A DNA stretch of 64,000 bases from Bothriochloa decipiens (Eukaryota > Streptophyta > Magnoliopsida > Poales > Poaceae): assembly GCA_023333625.1 (NCBI GenBank), contig CM041644.1, forward strand, positions 26,260,834 to 26,324,833, given 5' to 3'. The notes under the pieces are model-generated. The model saw nothing but the letters and a program-made list of their open reading frames with translations, searched no databases and was not told the origin of the DNA. The position numbers and the translations under genes were made by a program. Shown in pieces: positions 21,505 to 33,191 of the stretch. Positions within the stretch are counted from its first letter, which is position 1, and each line of letters starts with the position of its first letter.

Positions 21505-21879
21505 TGTAACATCCTGTGTTTTGTATCATATAAAATTCACTAAAAATTTGAACTTTTTAAAACTTTTCAACAAATCAAAAGTTGAATATTTATTTTCCTA
21601 CAAAACCACTTTTACAGTAAAATATTTTCCAAAACCCTGCATTGAAAATCCACCATATGCATAGAATGCTTGTGTGAATGTTTGCTTGAATGCTGCTTGA
21701 TTGATTATGCTTGCCCTTCTAGAATTTATTGCGGCACCAAAATAATATTAATTGGACCCTTAGTTGTAAGAACCTTCTCTATAATAAAGTAGTAGATAAT
21801 ATACCATGTTCTACTTGCTCTCTTTATAATAGCCATCGCCTTTATAGTTTTCTCTTCATAACATTAGTTACATTCAGTC

Positions 21880-22350
21880 TTTCTATATATATGTATGCAT
21901 GCTATATTTTCTATAGTAGTATATCCCTTGTTCTAATATAAAAATGGCATATGTTCCTTTAGTTATATTTATGACCATGCCTTATATATACACACACATA
22001 TATATACATGTCATTCTTTAGTCATACACATATATGCCTTCATTCAATACCGTGTACGTAGTAGTATATATAGATACTTGTTGTCTTTTGCCCTAGTTAC
22101 ATGCATGATCTTTTTATAGTGTGTACATATATATATACTTATCTGCTTTAGTCCTGCACACACATACATCACCATACATGCTTTATTTATGTTTACCCAT
22201 GCCATAGATTTATACATGTATATCCTATACATGTTATCGTCATACATATATACATGCCACAGATATATATACCTTTAATACATCTTTCCATTACGCATGC
22301 ACACATCATATACGTAAATGCACTAGTCGTATACATATATCCATATACAT
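21880..22350. repeat. Low-complexity TA/CA-rich tract
   Basis: Repeated short words such as 'atatatat', 'acacacat' and 'atacatg' occur at irregular spacing. No coding frame. It may act as a spacer in the solo LTR; it precedes the MITE, which inserted at a TA. Confidence 0.7.
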
Positions 22351-22351
22351 G

Positions 22352-22612
22352 TACTTCCTCCGTCCTTAAAAGGATGTAATTCTAGCATATTATCTTATTT
22401 TTGTATTTTAAGTTTGATCAATTATAGATTTAAAAGTATAAATGTTAATGATATCAAATTAGTACCATGAGATTATTGACAAAATATATTTTCTTAACAA
22501 ATTAATTTAGAGTCATAAATATGATAATCATTTAGTAAAAATTTGATCAAATTTGAACTATTTTAACTGGCACGCAACACGTAGTTGCATTTTGTTTAGG
22601 ACGGAGGAAGTA
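22352..22612. mobile_element. Stowaway-type MITE
   Basis: Inverted terminal sequences TACTTCCTCCGTCCTTAAA (22352) and TTTAGGACGGAGGAAGTA (ending 22612) enclose about 260 bp of AT-rich sequence with no ORF. The outermost TA on both sides is the target duplication expected of Tc1/mariner-derived Stowaway elements. The 'ctccgtcc' end is the common grass form. Confidence 0.9.
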
Positions 22613-23228
22613 CATTCCTAGGAATTTGGAACATCTACTGTATACACCTCCCAAACGGCTTGGCCCAAGTGCCAGCCTCGACCGGGCCAAGCAACGCACA
22701 GGCAGCTCTCCCGGCTTGGCCGGCTCAGGCTCAGGCCCAAGCCACAGACCAGAAGCGAAGTGCAGCGCTGTGTCGCATCGCACCGCGGGTAAACTGCGTG
22801 GACACCGCGTCGTCTCCGCGTAAGCCGCGGAGGTCGTCTTCCTCCTTGCGCACGTGAAGAATGCCACCAGAGATATTTTCCCGCAACCGTTGACGTCCTG
22901 TGCGACACCGCCTTACTGCTCCTCGCTGACAACAGTGCCGCTGGGCTGGCCGCCGCAAGGACGCGATCTTGCTGTCGGAGATATTTCTCCAGAGCACCGC
23001 CTTACTGCTCCTCACTGACTTCCTGTGCCATGATCACCCTGGAGACCTGGACGCCAACCTCCTCGGTGCCAGCTCGCCGCTGATCTGTTGTGTCGCATCG
23101 CTGAAGTCGCCGTGGCCACTGTTTCCGCTGACCTCGCTGAGCCAAACCATGTCGCGTCCCGTTGATCGAGCTGGAGCTCCGCCCCGGCTGCCGGAAAATA
23201 TCGTTGCCGCCGAGCCGCCTCGGCGTGG

Positions 23229-23238
23229 CTATAAAAGT
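23229..23238 (+). promoter_or_regulatory. TATA box of the solo LTR
   Basis: GCTATAAAAG in a CpG-rich context, placed about one third into the LTR. Initiation would be expected about 30 bp downstream. Confidence 0.55.
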
Positions 23239-26200
23239 CGGTCGCCATCGCCGTGAAGCACCCCAGTTTGAGCTCGGAGCAGACGACGCCGAGGCCTGCA
23301 TAGGAGCACTGCGCTTCTGCCTCCATCGTGCTAAGCCGCGCCAATGTATCGCCCCTCGAAGCCTCTCCCTTCTCCTTCCCTTCCTTCCTTTTCCTCCTCT
23401 GCTTCTACTCCCTCCAGTCTTCTGTCTCTGACCTGCTCGCCGGAGCCGAGCGTTGCGCCGCCGCTCTATCGCCAAGCCCTATCACCAGGCGCAGCAGCTA
23501 CTGCCACTACCAGGACGACAACGACACCTTAGCCTAGCTCCACCGCACTGGAGCTTCGTCTTGGCCCACGGCTGCCGTAGGCACGGCTGGCCCGATGCCC
23601 AGTCATGAGCCGCCCGCGGTTCCCTACTCCGCCGATGGTGGACGTCGCTGCGGATGGACGATTGAGGCTGAGCTTCATCGGAGCCGAAGCCTTCACCAAC
23701 GAGTTCTTCCCCCTCTTTCTGCTTTCTCTCCCTTCTCTCTTTCTCCTCTGGCTGCGTTGGGAACGAAGCACGGGAACGAGAGGACGAGGACGATGGGAGC
23801 CAGGTCCCGTGACCAAGTGGCCACACGTGAGCCAATGGCTAGGCAGCTCTCCATTCCTTTTCCTTTGTGGACTGGTTCATGTGGAATAGAGGGAGCGAGC
23901 AGCCTATCCACCAAATCAGCTCATGAGACTTTGGGGACAGTGCAGTCAGCACTTCTGACCGGTCTGACCCACGCATTAGCCCTCGGTAAAACGTTAGCTA
24001 CACCCGGGAAACATACACAGGAAGATGAACGGTAAGTAAATAGTACCAGAAAAATTTCTAGAAAATTTCTAAATAAACTAGAGTAATCCTAGATCGTATT
24101 TAAGTAGTTTTCACTCATGTTAATTACATGAAATATTGATAAATAATTTGCATACTAGTTTCTATTAATAATTGGTCGATAGATTTTGATAATTCATATC
24201 TTTTGTTTTAGCTTTGAATTAAGTAACACCTAAACCATAGTTCATCTAAAATAAAATCCTAGTTAATCATGATTAAAAACCTAATTAATGGTGCCCATTT
24301 AAATTCTAGATATGATTGTGTTTCTCTCGTTTTATAGTAAATAATAGTCGCATTAGTTAAGCAATAGCCGTAGAAGTAGTTAGTCGGAATATCTGTGTTG
24401 GTGCATATACCATGCATGTACTCAAATATGTCCGTACCCAATCCTCTAAAATAAGTAGAACACCGATACATACATAGTTGTGCCTGATAATCCGATATCT
24501 GGGTACACATCTATGTATGCCTAACCCAAGGCTCTTATCTAACTAACCTTAGGCATATACATATGCGTATGCGTATATGCCACTAACGCTAGTATGAGTA
24601 TATGTAGCCATATACGCGTACCTAACATAGCCTATAGGAGTCACCTTGTTGGATGAAATGTTGCCAACCATTTCATACTTCAGGTTGACATATTAATGAT
24701 GACCATAGATAACCATCTGTCACCCGTTTAGGAATGATTGTTTGCCTATGCTTGCTTTTACATGTTATGTTTGTTATTTTTTTGTTTGTGTCCTTTTGAT
24801 GGTTGACCTAGGCAAGCGTACGATAAAAGGCGTGGTGAACCCGAAGGACCACAGAAGCACTGCTGCACACGGATAAAGCAGCTAGAAGCATCAAAAGCGG
24901 AACCTCAGATGTGCTCGTCATCGAATAGAGGCAAGTCCTAATTCCCACCTTTCTTCTACTTTACCATTCCTTAAATACTCCTAATTCACCACCTCTACAT
25001 TTGCTAGCCTCCATCATAAACCCACCATACCCTACCAATTACCAATCTTAATATATATACTCCTTATATTCACATTCATGAATTGATATTGAACCATGAT
25101 GAATTGTGAGTTTGCTTATAATAGTATATTTTATGAGAATGTATTGGTTACCTTGATGAGATATGAGAATGATAAATTTGATGATAATAACTATGGAACT
25201 TAAATTGGTAAAATTGGACTAAACTTGACAGGGGCGAGTGGGGGTAATTCATGTGGTATGAGTTACCTTGGCATGATAGCCTGTGTGGGATCCTGTGGGA
25301 GATACTCACCTCAGTCTCATACGGACTAGTTCATTTGCCATCTCGCCTAGCCAGAATTTCCGTACAGCCACATGTCTATATGGGTAGACTTGATCTCACA
25401 TCCCGTTAGATAGAAGTATAATTTTTGCTAGGAGGCTGGAGTGGCAATAGGTTAACAAGAGAAGACGCAGCTGCTGTGTGATCTACCATGATCTGATCGG
25501 CATGGTTGCTATGTGGTCTTCCATGTAAAATTTATTGTTGTGCCATTTGTGAGCACCTTTTTATTTAATTTCGATGCTATGTGATCATCCATCGGATGCT
25601 ATGTGATCATCCAACCACTTGATAATCTAGAATGTTGTGTGATCATCCTGATGCTTGTGGGTTCTGATCTTGAGTAGTCCGTGGTGGAATTATATGTAAA
25701 TCTAAGGTAGCGCCCTCTCGGGTACGAGGTCTCGTTAGACCTATTTCTGCCAATTGCTGATGTGGAAAATTTGTACACCTCTGCAGAGTTTACTAATCCT
25801 ATTCGAATAGCCACGCCCTTGGTAATGGGCAACCATTGGGATAAGGTCCCTAATGATTAGGCTTCGACAACTATGATGATCTGGTAAGATTGTTTTATGT
25901 TAAGGTAACCAATATTTAACACGGGAACTGGTGAGGATGGTAATACCCTATCAGGGCCCAATCTATAATTATAATTACTTCACCATACTACCTTTACCTC
26001 TACCTTTTACAACTAACCACCTCCACATATAACATTTCCAGCTCCCTCCACCCAAAGTTAGGGCTTGCTGAGTACTTTATGTACTCAATCCCCTCTGTTC
26101 TATGTTTTAGGAGTGAAGCTACAGATGAGCACACGAGGATGGAGCTACAGAAGAATATGCAAGGAGGCAACTGGAGCATACCTATGGATGGAGCCGTGCA

Positions 26201-26524
26201 GCTACATGAAGGAGTTACTCGAGGACTACCAAGACTAGGACACAGAAATACGCTTAGGCTAGGGTTGCATCCGCACTCTGAGTTGCCTATAGGAATGGAA
26301 CCACGACATCATAGGACCGCTGTAGTAGAAACTCTGATGTATGTTGTAAGTCCAATGGCCCAAGCCACGTAAAGGCATATGAACCTTGTAACATGTTTTC
26401 CCCCTAGATTAATAAAAGTATGGTTTTTGATATCAATCTTGTCTCAATTGTGCATATCACCTACTGATCCTGGGAGTGATATATGATGCACAGTGGACCC
26501 TAAAAATTAGGGGCCGACAACCGC

Positions 26525-27244
26525 CCAAGACCACACAGAAAGTATGGAGGCCCAAGCAGGAACAGTCGTCTACTTCTCCCAAGACGGATGTGCCATCATC
26601 AAGCAATCAATGAAGGGAGAAAAGTCCTGCTCAACGAACTTTAAAAGGTGAGCCCTTGCCGAAGGTAAATCGGTAGTTGTCCTTAATTAATTCTTGTTTT
26701 AAATAAATTTAGCAGTTTCTTTGCTTTTAAATAAATGCCTAAATAATTTCTTTATCCCCTAATAAATCTAGTTTCAAAAAAAAATATTTATATTTATATG
26801 CATTTATATTTTATAAATAAATTTATGCTTACTTGGTGCTAGTGTTGCATTTATGATATGTCTAAAATGCCCCTATGATCTTCCTTTTCATGCACATAAA
26901 TCTTTGTGATCATAGGAATATTTTCTCATAAATGCATGATAGCATGATCTTGAACATATTTTCATGAATATCATTCATACCCCACACTCTATCACACACT
27001 ATCACTCTGATTCACCATGCATCAGACTTGATCACAACCAGGATAGGGATCCACGCAATCAGAGGAACACCTAACCAAAAGCCGGAGGCTGGTAGGTGGA
27101 CCCAGGGGACCGACCGTCCCCGGGACCGGCCGCCCCCTGGCTACGCCGAATCGCGCCAATCTTTTTCGTGCCCCCCTCTGATCCTTCTAGCATCGCGTCC
27201 CTGGTTACGATCAGGTTGTTTCCTTGTCAGAGACCATGGTAGCA
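26525..27244 (+). other. Athila-A interior after the solo LTR
   Basis: The first ~130 bp continue the Athila-A coding tail (RPHRKYGG...), which ends soon after. The rest is AT-rich (26660-27000) and then GC-rich (27050-27240). The GC-rich part includes 'ggggaccgaccgtccccgggaccggccgccccctgg', which closely resembles the U3 part of the element's own LTR family (about 15612 and 29850). Confidence 0.6.
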
Positions 27245-27253
27245 CCTATAAAA
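27245..27253 (+). promoter_or_regulatory. Internal TATA box upstream of the Athila-A accessory ORF
   Basis: CCTATAAAA lies 91 bp upstream of the ATG at 27344, with a CT-rich putative leader between. GC-rich LTR-like sequence precedes it. This looks like an internal promoter for the ORF that follows. Confidence 0.55.
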
Positions 27254-27343
27254 CCCCCATAGGCCTCTCCTCTCCTCACACCAACCATTTCTCTTCTCCC
27301 TCTTGCAAAGCTTGCTAAGCTCTCCCATCTCCAAGTGCTAACC

Positions 27344-27943
27344 ATGTCTAGCTACACCCTTTCACTAATCAATGCTCCAAAGGCCATAGAAAACGTAGAC
27401 ATAGCACCTTACCAAGAGAGTTCCTTAGTGAGGGAAGAAGCTCATGTTGTGAAGGAGAAGCCTCTAGCAATCTTGCCAGCATGCTCCCGTGCGCCTGAAG
27501 GTGGTGCCAAGAACAAAACCACTGCTTCCCGTCCTACCACCGGTGCTCTAGGTCTCAAGAGGAAGGCCTCTAGTGGTAGTGGGCCTAGCAAATGTGCTGG
27601 TGACAAGTTGGCTAGCAAGACCTCATCTTCGGCCAAGGAGACAGAGTCCTCTGGCACCCTTCCTAGAATTAGGAGGCACTTACCACAGCCAACCATCAAA
27701 CGTCGTGCAGGATAGGACGAAAGCAGTGACGACAAGGATGATCCAAGTATCCTTGCTGACCTCAAAGCTGAGTAGGCTAGCTTGCATGCTGTGTTGAGGG
27801 TTCTAGAAGACGACCTAGAAGCGAATAACATAGAAATTAGGGACCTTAGTGACGATGTCATTATGTTCCGCTTCAAGTTTAACCTTAGACTCAGGAAGGT
27901 CGCTGAAGCCCTCAGTGTTGGGCATCTCCTTGAAGATCTCTAG
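27344..27943 (+). pseudogene. Athila-A accessory ORF of unknown function
   Basis: From ATG 27344 (context accATGtct) a single frame of 199 codons runs to TAG 27941 with only two interruptions, TAG at 27713 and 27773, and no frameshift. The first ~120 residues are rich in Lys, Ser, Thr and Pro (GLKRKASSGSGPSKCAG is near residue 70). After the stops an acidic segment leads to a coiled-coil-like stretch (LHAVLRVLEDDLEANNIEI). I recognise no family. Frame conservation over 600 bp in an otherwise broken element suggests a real protein of the parental family. It stands where pol would be and has a TATA box upstream. Confidence 0.6.
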
Positions 27944-29533
27944 ATTACACCCGCTGCACGATTTTGTTTAGGCACACTTTCCCTTTCACGATCTTTTATT
28001 TTTCCAATCATTTCCCTTACAATGTAATATGCCTATTCAAAGTATCAATGAATAAAGTTTTATTTTTATATGACGTACACTTGTTTTCTCCATACATATA
28101 TATGCATTTGTGACTAATCAAGATAGGAAAGAAAACAAGTGTGGGGGAGGATTCTCCAAATCGACTGCACAACAAAGTCAAACTTTGGTTTGTGCAAATT
28201 TTCCCCCTCTCACATCAAAAAGTTTTTAAAGAAAAAGTTTAAGATGATGTTTCCTTCATACTCCATCAAACATGTCCTCCTACGTTCAAAATGTTTGCAT
28301 ACTTTTTATTCCCTGCTAATATTCCTATAGATTTATGAACACTATTTAGGGACCCTATTTTATCTAAGTAATTGACGGATGAGATATAGTAGGACGACAT
28401 GATGCTTGCTCGTTCTTACAAAGTACTTGGGATTTATTTTTACAAAATCAAAAAAAATTCGATAGCATGTTCCTTGAATGATTAGCAAATACCTACCAAG
28501 GCCAAATATGATTTTTTATGCCTAAACCTTCCACATATGCTGCTTACTTTGTGTTGAGTTTGGTCAAATTTTTTGACCGCTGCTGAGAGATGTTTCATGC
28601 TCCCAAGATCAGAATTCACATGCACCCACCAAATAAAGCCAATTCTCACCCTGAGAGTTGCGCAAAACATGGACTTCATCCATCCACCAAAAATATGCCA
28701 ACTCTTACACTGGGAGTTGTGCAGCTTTCTCCACCAAATAAAAGTGCTGGTTCTCATCCTAGGAACCGCACATTCCCTCTGCAAAGTTTTACTCCATTCA
28801 TCTACCATCATGATATCTCCTTATTTAAAGTTTTTCATATACCAATAAAGGATATGGGGCTATGCTTAAAAAAGAGAGAAAAGAGAGAAAAGAGAGATCA
28901 TGCCAAGAGGCATAAATAAACGTGAAAGAAAATTCAAATACCCATTCAAAAAAATGATGATAAATTTCTATAGCCCATATCTCTCTAAGTCTCGTTCAAA
29001 GGAGAATCATGATGCATGGAGTAACAAAAAGATTTAGAATTAGGTTTTCACCTTCATTTTCTTCCACACACATGCACATTCTAATCTAGGGCTATGGCGC
29101 ACTCCCTCCGGTATGGTCTGGGGTTTGACTTAACAACATATGCATAGTAAGTATGCCTCATCATTCTCATTCCTACCTAAAGCTCTAATAAGCCTTTTAA
29201 GAGATAGGATGATCAAGTGAAGGCATCACCTTTTTCATGCCTTGGTGATGAACCACTTACAAATATGAGCGACTTGAGAGAATCATTCAAGGAACATAAG
29301 CTATCTTTACATTTTCAAAAACCATGCAAAAACCCAAGTTTCTGCGCAGGGACAGAGTAAAAGGATTTGAATCCAGGCTATTCCATTTTTCAATTGCCCA
29401 AGGTGACTTGGTAGACACTTCGACATTCATAAATCCAGGTGAAGCTTGGAATAATCTGTATGCAGATTCTTTTTGACAAGGAAGATGAACCCATTTGGTC
29501 CTTAGCACTTTACTCGAGGATGACCAAAAGACC
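27944..29533 (+). other. 3' non-coding region of Athila-A with short tandem repeats
   Basis: Contains an early PPT-like 'gtgtgggggagg' at about 28139. About 28625-28790 holds three imperfect ~60-bp units sharing 'ccaccaaataaa', 'gccaattctcac', and 'gagagttgcgcaaa' or 'gggagttgtgcagc'. A purine-rich GAGAAAA run sits near 28868-28895. No conserved protein. Confidence 0.6.
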
Positions 29534-29546
29534 AAGTGTGGGGAGT
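29534..29546 (+). other. Polypurine tract of Athila-A
   Basis: AGTGTGGGGAGT directly precedes the LTR start TGTTGGTGG at 29547. It is preceded by 'actcgaggatgaccaaaag', the usual lead-in in Athila-like elements. Confidence 0.8.
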
Positions 29547-30964
29547 TGTTGGTGGTCCTTAGCAACTAAATACCAACATCATTTTAATACTAAAATAAAT
29601 AGATGGTAGGGCTTTTATCTAATCTTTCCACGAGTTTTGTTGTTTATGTGACATACAGGTCTGACACGTGAAAATGCATGAAATTCACAAGAAAGCGTAT
29701 TTCAAGAAAATGTATTCAGAAAAGGCGCAAACCAAGAAAAATGAGAAAGCCCACCTCAATGCAGAACTAGACCCATCTGTAACCACGGGGAAGGTTCAGG
29801 CCGAGTGAGCAACCGACCACCCGAAGGCGGTGGCCAGCGGGCCTAGCCAGGGGACCGGCCGCCCTCGGCACCGGCCTCCCCCTGGTGGGGCCTCCTGGGC
29901 CCAGCCTTCTCAGGCGGTGCTTGGGTTGGTTCCCTCAAGGAGATTTCACCTCCTTCCAATTGAGGAGACACCCGAACCGTCCTACTTGAGCTATAAAAGA
30001 AAGGCTCCTTCACCATTCAACACACACCAACATTTGGAGCACTACACCTCACGTTTCATACTTGTTCTCTTTAGTTTAGTGTTAGTAGTTGAGCAAGGCA
30101 AAGCTATCAAGGAGAGCTTGTCTCCTTGGAGGAATCAAGAACATCTTTGTATGAATACAATTCAGTTCTCATCTTATTTATATAGCAATGCATCTGAATT
30201 AGAGCATAGTCTTGCTCATATTATGATCATAACATATAAACTAGTCTATAGTCTATGTGTTATGTTCTTGATATGTTCATCAATGTTCTTTGTTGTTCAT
30301 CAAATTAGTATGAATAGAGGAAGAACTAAGGATGGGATAATGGTTCGTTGTGCCATCATGGTTGCTCCTAGCCAAGCTTGTCAATCCGAAGGGTTGGGGT
30401 CCCGAGAGGTTAGGAGTTGTTTCCAATTACACGAGCGTGGTGCTCGGGTATGCGAAGATCAGCGGATTTGTCGATGCCCCATGGGCAGAGTGGTAGGTGG
30501 GCAGGTGGTGACAACCCTGTCCATCCCTAGCATTCCGCCAGGTTTGGGTATTGAGTAGGAGTTCGTAAAGTCTCTATCGGCTGGTAGACCAACTGTGGGG
30601 ATCTCCCTATCATTCTAGACTTAGTCCTGATTCTAGTCATATTAGTTAGATGTATCTTATTATTCTTTGCATAGCTGCATACGACCAATGTCTGCTCACT
30701 TAGTTATTCTTTATTCTTTATTTATCTTTTATCCTTGAGGTTGCTCTGATGTGTGTGTCCACTATCTTATGATCCTGATTTAACCCCTATTTATGCTATG
30801 ACTACATATGCATTCAATAAGTAATCACATTTATACCAAAGCGAGATGCATTCATCATGCCCTCCTATGGGAAATTATAAATACGACACCCTTGAATACT
30901 CACGGATTGAAATGCTGCAATGATAGTTCTATGCACTTGCAGATTTAATCTAATATCTTACCTA
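29547..30964 (+). repeat. 3' LTR of Athila-A, 3' end truncated
   Basis: Begins TGTTGGTGGTCCTTAGCAAC and matches 15307-16262 then 14041-14510 in that order. A TATA box 'ctataaaag' lies at 29991. It stops at 'atctaatatctta' (30964), about 200 bp short of the LTR end seen near 14740, and continues as Tekay LTR. Confidence 0.85.
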
Positions 30965-31519
30965 TGCGGAGGTGCAAGGGAGCGGCGTCGGGTTAGACTC
31001 GAGTGGCGCGGAGTCCTGCTCAGGCATGAACAGAGGAAGGGGATGACGCTGACAGGTGGGCCCTAGCTGGCAGTGACACGGAGGAGAGGCGGCAGGTGGC
31101 TACTTCACTTGGCCGTGGCCTCTCGGCCCAAGACGGAGGGCGTGCGGGCCGCGGGAAAAGGGAAAGGCCTTCGGGCTAAGGGGAGGAGAGGGGAAAGAGC
31201 AAGCCGAGTGGGCTGTCTGGGCCAGAAATGAAGAAAGGGTGAGGGAGTAAAAATTATGCAAAAGGATTTTATTTGAATAGTTTTTCAAATAAATTTTCAA
31301 AAGGATTTTGAAATCCAAACCGAACCCAACAAAATCCAAACATGAAAGTAAAAATTATGCAGCAGCATGAATGCACAGACATGCTTCTTGTCTACATTTG
31401 ATTTTAATTTTATAAAAATTATTATTTTTGCTACATTAAATGCTCACAAATTACATAAGTAAATCAATTTGGTTATTTTAAAACCATGCAAATTGTAGGG
31501 TCTTACAAATCTACCCCCT

Positions 31520-32054
31520 TAAAAGAATCTCGTCCTTGAGATTGAGCTACTTACTCAAAGAACTTTGGATATGCCTTTCTCAAATCCTCTTCTCTTTCCC
31601 AAGTTGCCTCAGCTTTAGTATACCGATTCCACCAAACCTTGCACATCTTAATAATTCTACTCCTTGTGACCTGTTCCGCTGTTTCTCAAATCTTAACCGG
31701 ATATGCTTCATAAGTAAGATCATCCTTTATTATAAGCTCTTCTATAGGTATCTGCTCTACTTCTGGCACACGCAAACACTTTTCAAGTTGTGACACATGG
31801 AACACATCATGCACTCCGGCCAATTTTTCAGGCAACTCTAGTTGATAAGCCACTTCCCCACGTCTTGCGATAACCTTGAATGGACCAACATACCTTGGTA
31901 CTAATTTTCCCTTCATGTTGAACCTCCGCACACCTCTCATAGGTGACACTTTCAAGTACACATAATCATCTACCTTTAAAGCAAGTTCCCTCCTTCGAGT
32001 ATCCGCATAACTCTTCTGACGAGATTGTGCCACCCTCAGATTTTCTCTGATCAT
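31520..32054 (-). pseudogene. Tekay integrase C-terminus and chromodomain
   Basis: The ORF 31686-32054 reads VRRFNMKGKLVPRYVGPFKV (GPF/Y region) and ends YEAYPVKI. Past a TGA it continues ETAEQVTRSR, then CKVWWNRYTKAEATWERE, ending FFE with a stop near 31552. The WxRY..AEATWE core marks the chromodomain that directs chromoviruses to heterochromatin. The only visible interruption in the domain is that TGA. Confidence 0.9.
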
Positions 32055-32060
32055 TCTGAC

Positions 32061-33191
32061 CTATTCTTTCACCTCACTAAGCGATTCTGGACCAAACTGT
32101 TGTGTCTCCCCAGTTTGATTCCAGAACAATGGAGTCCTACACTTTTGCCCATACAAAGCTTCAAACAGTGCCATCTTGAGACTCTGTTGGTAACTGTTGT
32201 TATACGAGAACTCAGCATAAGGCAAACTCTTATCCCAACTAGTTCCTTTCTGCAATGCACAAGCCCTCAACATATCCTCTAAAATCTGATTTATTCTCTC
32301 AGTTTGACCATCGGTCTGAGGATGATAGGCAATACTAAAATTTAACTGAGTTCCCAGTAAAGTACGTATTTGCTTCCAAAAATGAGAGGTGAACTGTGAA
32401 CCTCTATCGGACACAATCTTCTTCGGCACTCCATGCAAACACACAATCCTTTCCATATACAATTCTGCTAATTTTGCTCCATCGTAAGTGGTCTTGACAG
32501 GTAGAAAATGTGCCACCTTAGTCAAACGATCAACGATCACCCATATAGAACCATAGCCACTCTTAGTACGTGGTAATCCCACTATAAAATCCATGAAAAC
32601 CTCATCCCACTTTCATTCAGGTATCTTCATTGGTTGTAACAGTCCTGCTGGCCTTTGATGTTCTGCTTTCACATGTTGACACGTATCACATATAGCAACA
32701 TACACAGCCACATCTCTCTTTAACCCATACCACCAATACCTTTCCTTGATGTCTAGATACATCTTTGTACTTCCAGGATGAATGGAGTAAGCTAACTCAT
32801 GCGCCTCCCTTAGAATTGCATCCCAAATAACTTTTATTTCTGGCACACATATCCTCTCGCCAAACCACAACGTACCATCTTTGTCTATACCAAAACCAGG
32901 TGCCTTCCCAATCATCCCTGCTATATCCTTCAATTTCTCATCCTCTAACTGACCCTTGCGTATTTCTTGCTCTAAAGTAGGAGTCACCTGTATCTCCACA
33001 GTATTGAGAACAACACCAAGATTCAATCGCTGCAACTCATCACATAGCTCCTTGGTCATAGTCATCATCTGAATCTCACTAACATACCTCTTCCTGCTAA
33101 GTGCATCTGCGACAATATTTGCTTTCCCGGGATGATAAAGAAGTTCAAAATCATAGTCCTTGATCAATACTAGCCATCGGTGTTGCCTCAA
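32061..33191 (-). pseudogene. Tekay integrase
   Basis: The zinc-binding HHCC part (YSIHPGSTKMYLDIKERYWW...CDTCQHVKAEHQ) lies in 32613-32820. The catalytic core follows: FIVGLP near 32590, SDRGSQFTS near 32400, and HPQTDGQTER near 32310, giving the D,D35E triad. A stop (TGA for Trp) separates the two ORFs near 32612, and another (TAG or TAA) lies near 32060. Confidence 0.93.

Larger units (their letters stand above)
21505..26519 (+). mobile_element. Solo LTR (~5.0 kb), chromovirus type
   Basis: TGTAACATCCTG at 21505 and CCGACA ending at 26519 are flanked by the perfect duplication ACCGC (21500-21504 and 26520-26524). There is no internal direct repeat, PBS, PPT or coding domain, so a solo LTR left by LTR-LTR recombination is the simplest reading. 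It has a CpG-rich core (22620-24000), a TATA box at 23230, the 'gcttgctgagtactttatgtactc' segment also seen in reverse in the Tekay LTR (about 37355-37380), and an AATAAA at about 26410. Five kb is long for an LTR; a non-coding element with unrecognised diverged LTRs is the alternative. Confidence 0.82.
18899..30964 (+). mobile_element. Athila-like gag-protease element 'Athila-A', 5' LTR mostly deleted
   Basis: Starts with ~35 bp of LTR tail, then PBS 18942, gag 19094-20190, protease about 20560-21200, a 5-kb solo LTR insertion, an accessory ORF with its own TATA box (27245-27943), a non-coding 3' part, PPT and 3' LTR 29547-30964. No RT, RNase H or integrase is present. The 3' LTR lacks its last ~200 bp compared with 14041-14740, and the 5' LTR is almost gone. 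Both ends were therefore trimmed when or after it entered the Tekay LTR. Confidence 0.83.
18859..31507 (-). repeat. 3' LTR of the Tekay element, invaded and internally deleted
   Basis: Only the first ~40 bp (18859-18898) and the last ~540 bp (about 30965-31507) are Tekay LTR. They match 37055-37095 and about 39900-40444 of the other LTR. The intervening ~2.8 kb of LTR is missing and Athila-A lies in its place. The LTR ends CTTACA at 31507 beside the PPT complement 'aaatctaccccctt' (31508-31521). Confidence 0.85.

Noticed and set aside
22547..24035. Cluster of overlapping ORFs on both strands as a host gene
   Set aside because: All six frames are open because of high GC in the LTR promoter core. 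No domain is recognisable, and a TATA box and flanking LTR termini with a target duplication explain the region.
27442..27876. Minus-strand 144-codon ORF opposite the accessory ORF
   Set aside because: It is the complement of the plus-strand frame, which has a TATA box, a good start context and an extended frame. The minus frame has no supporting signal.
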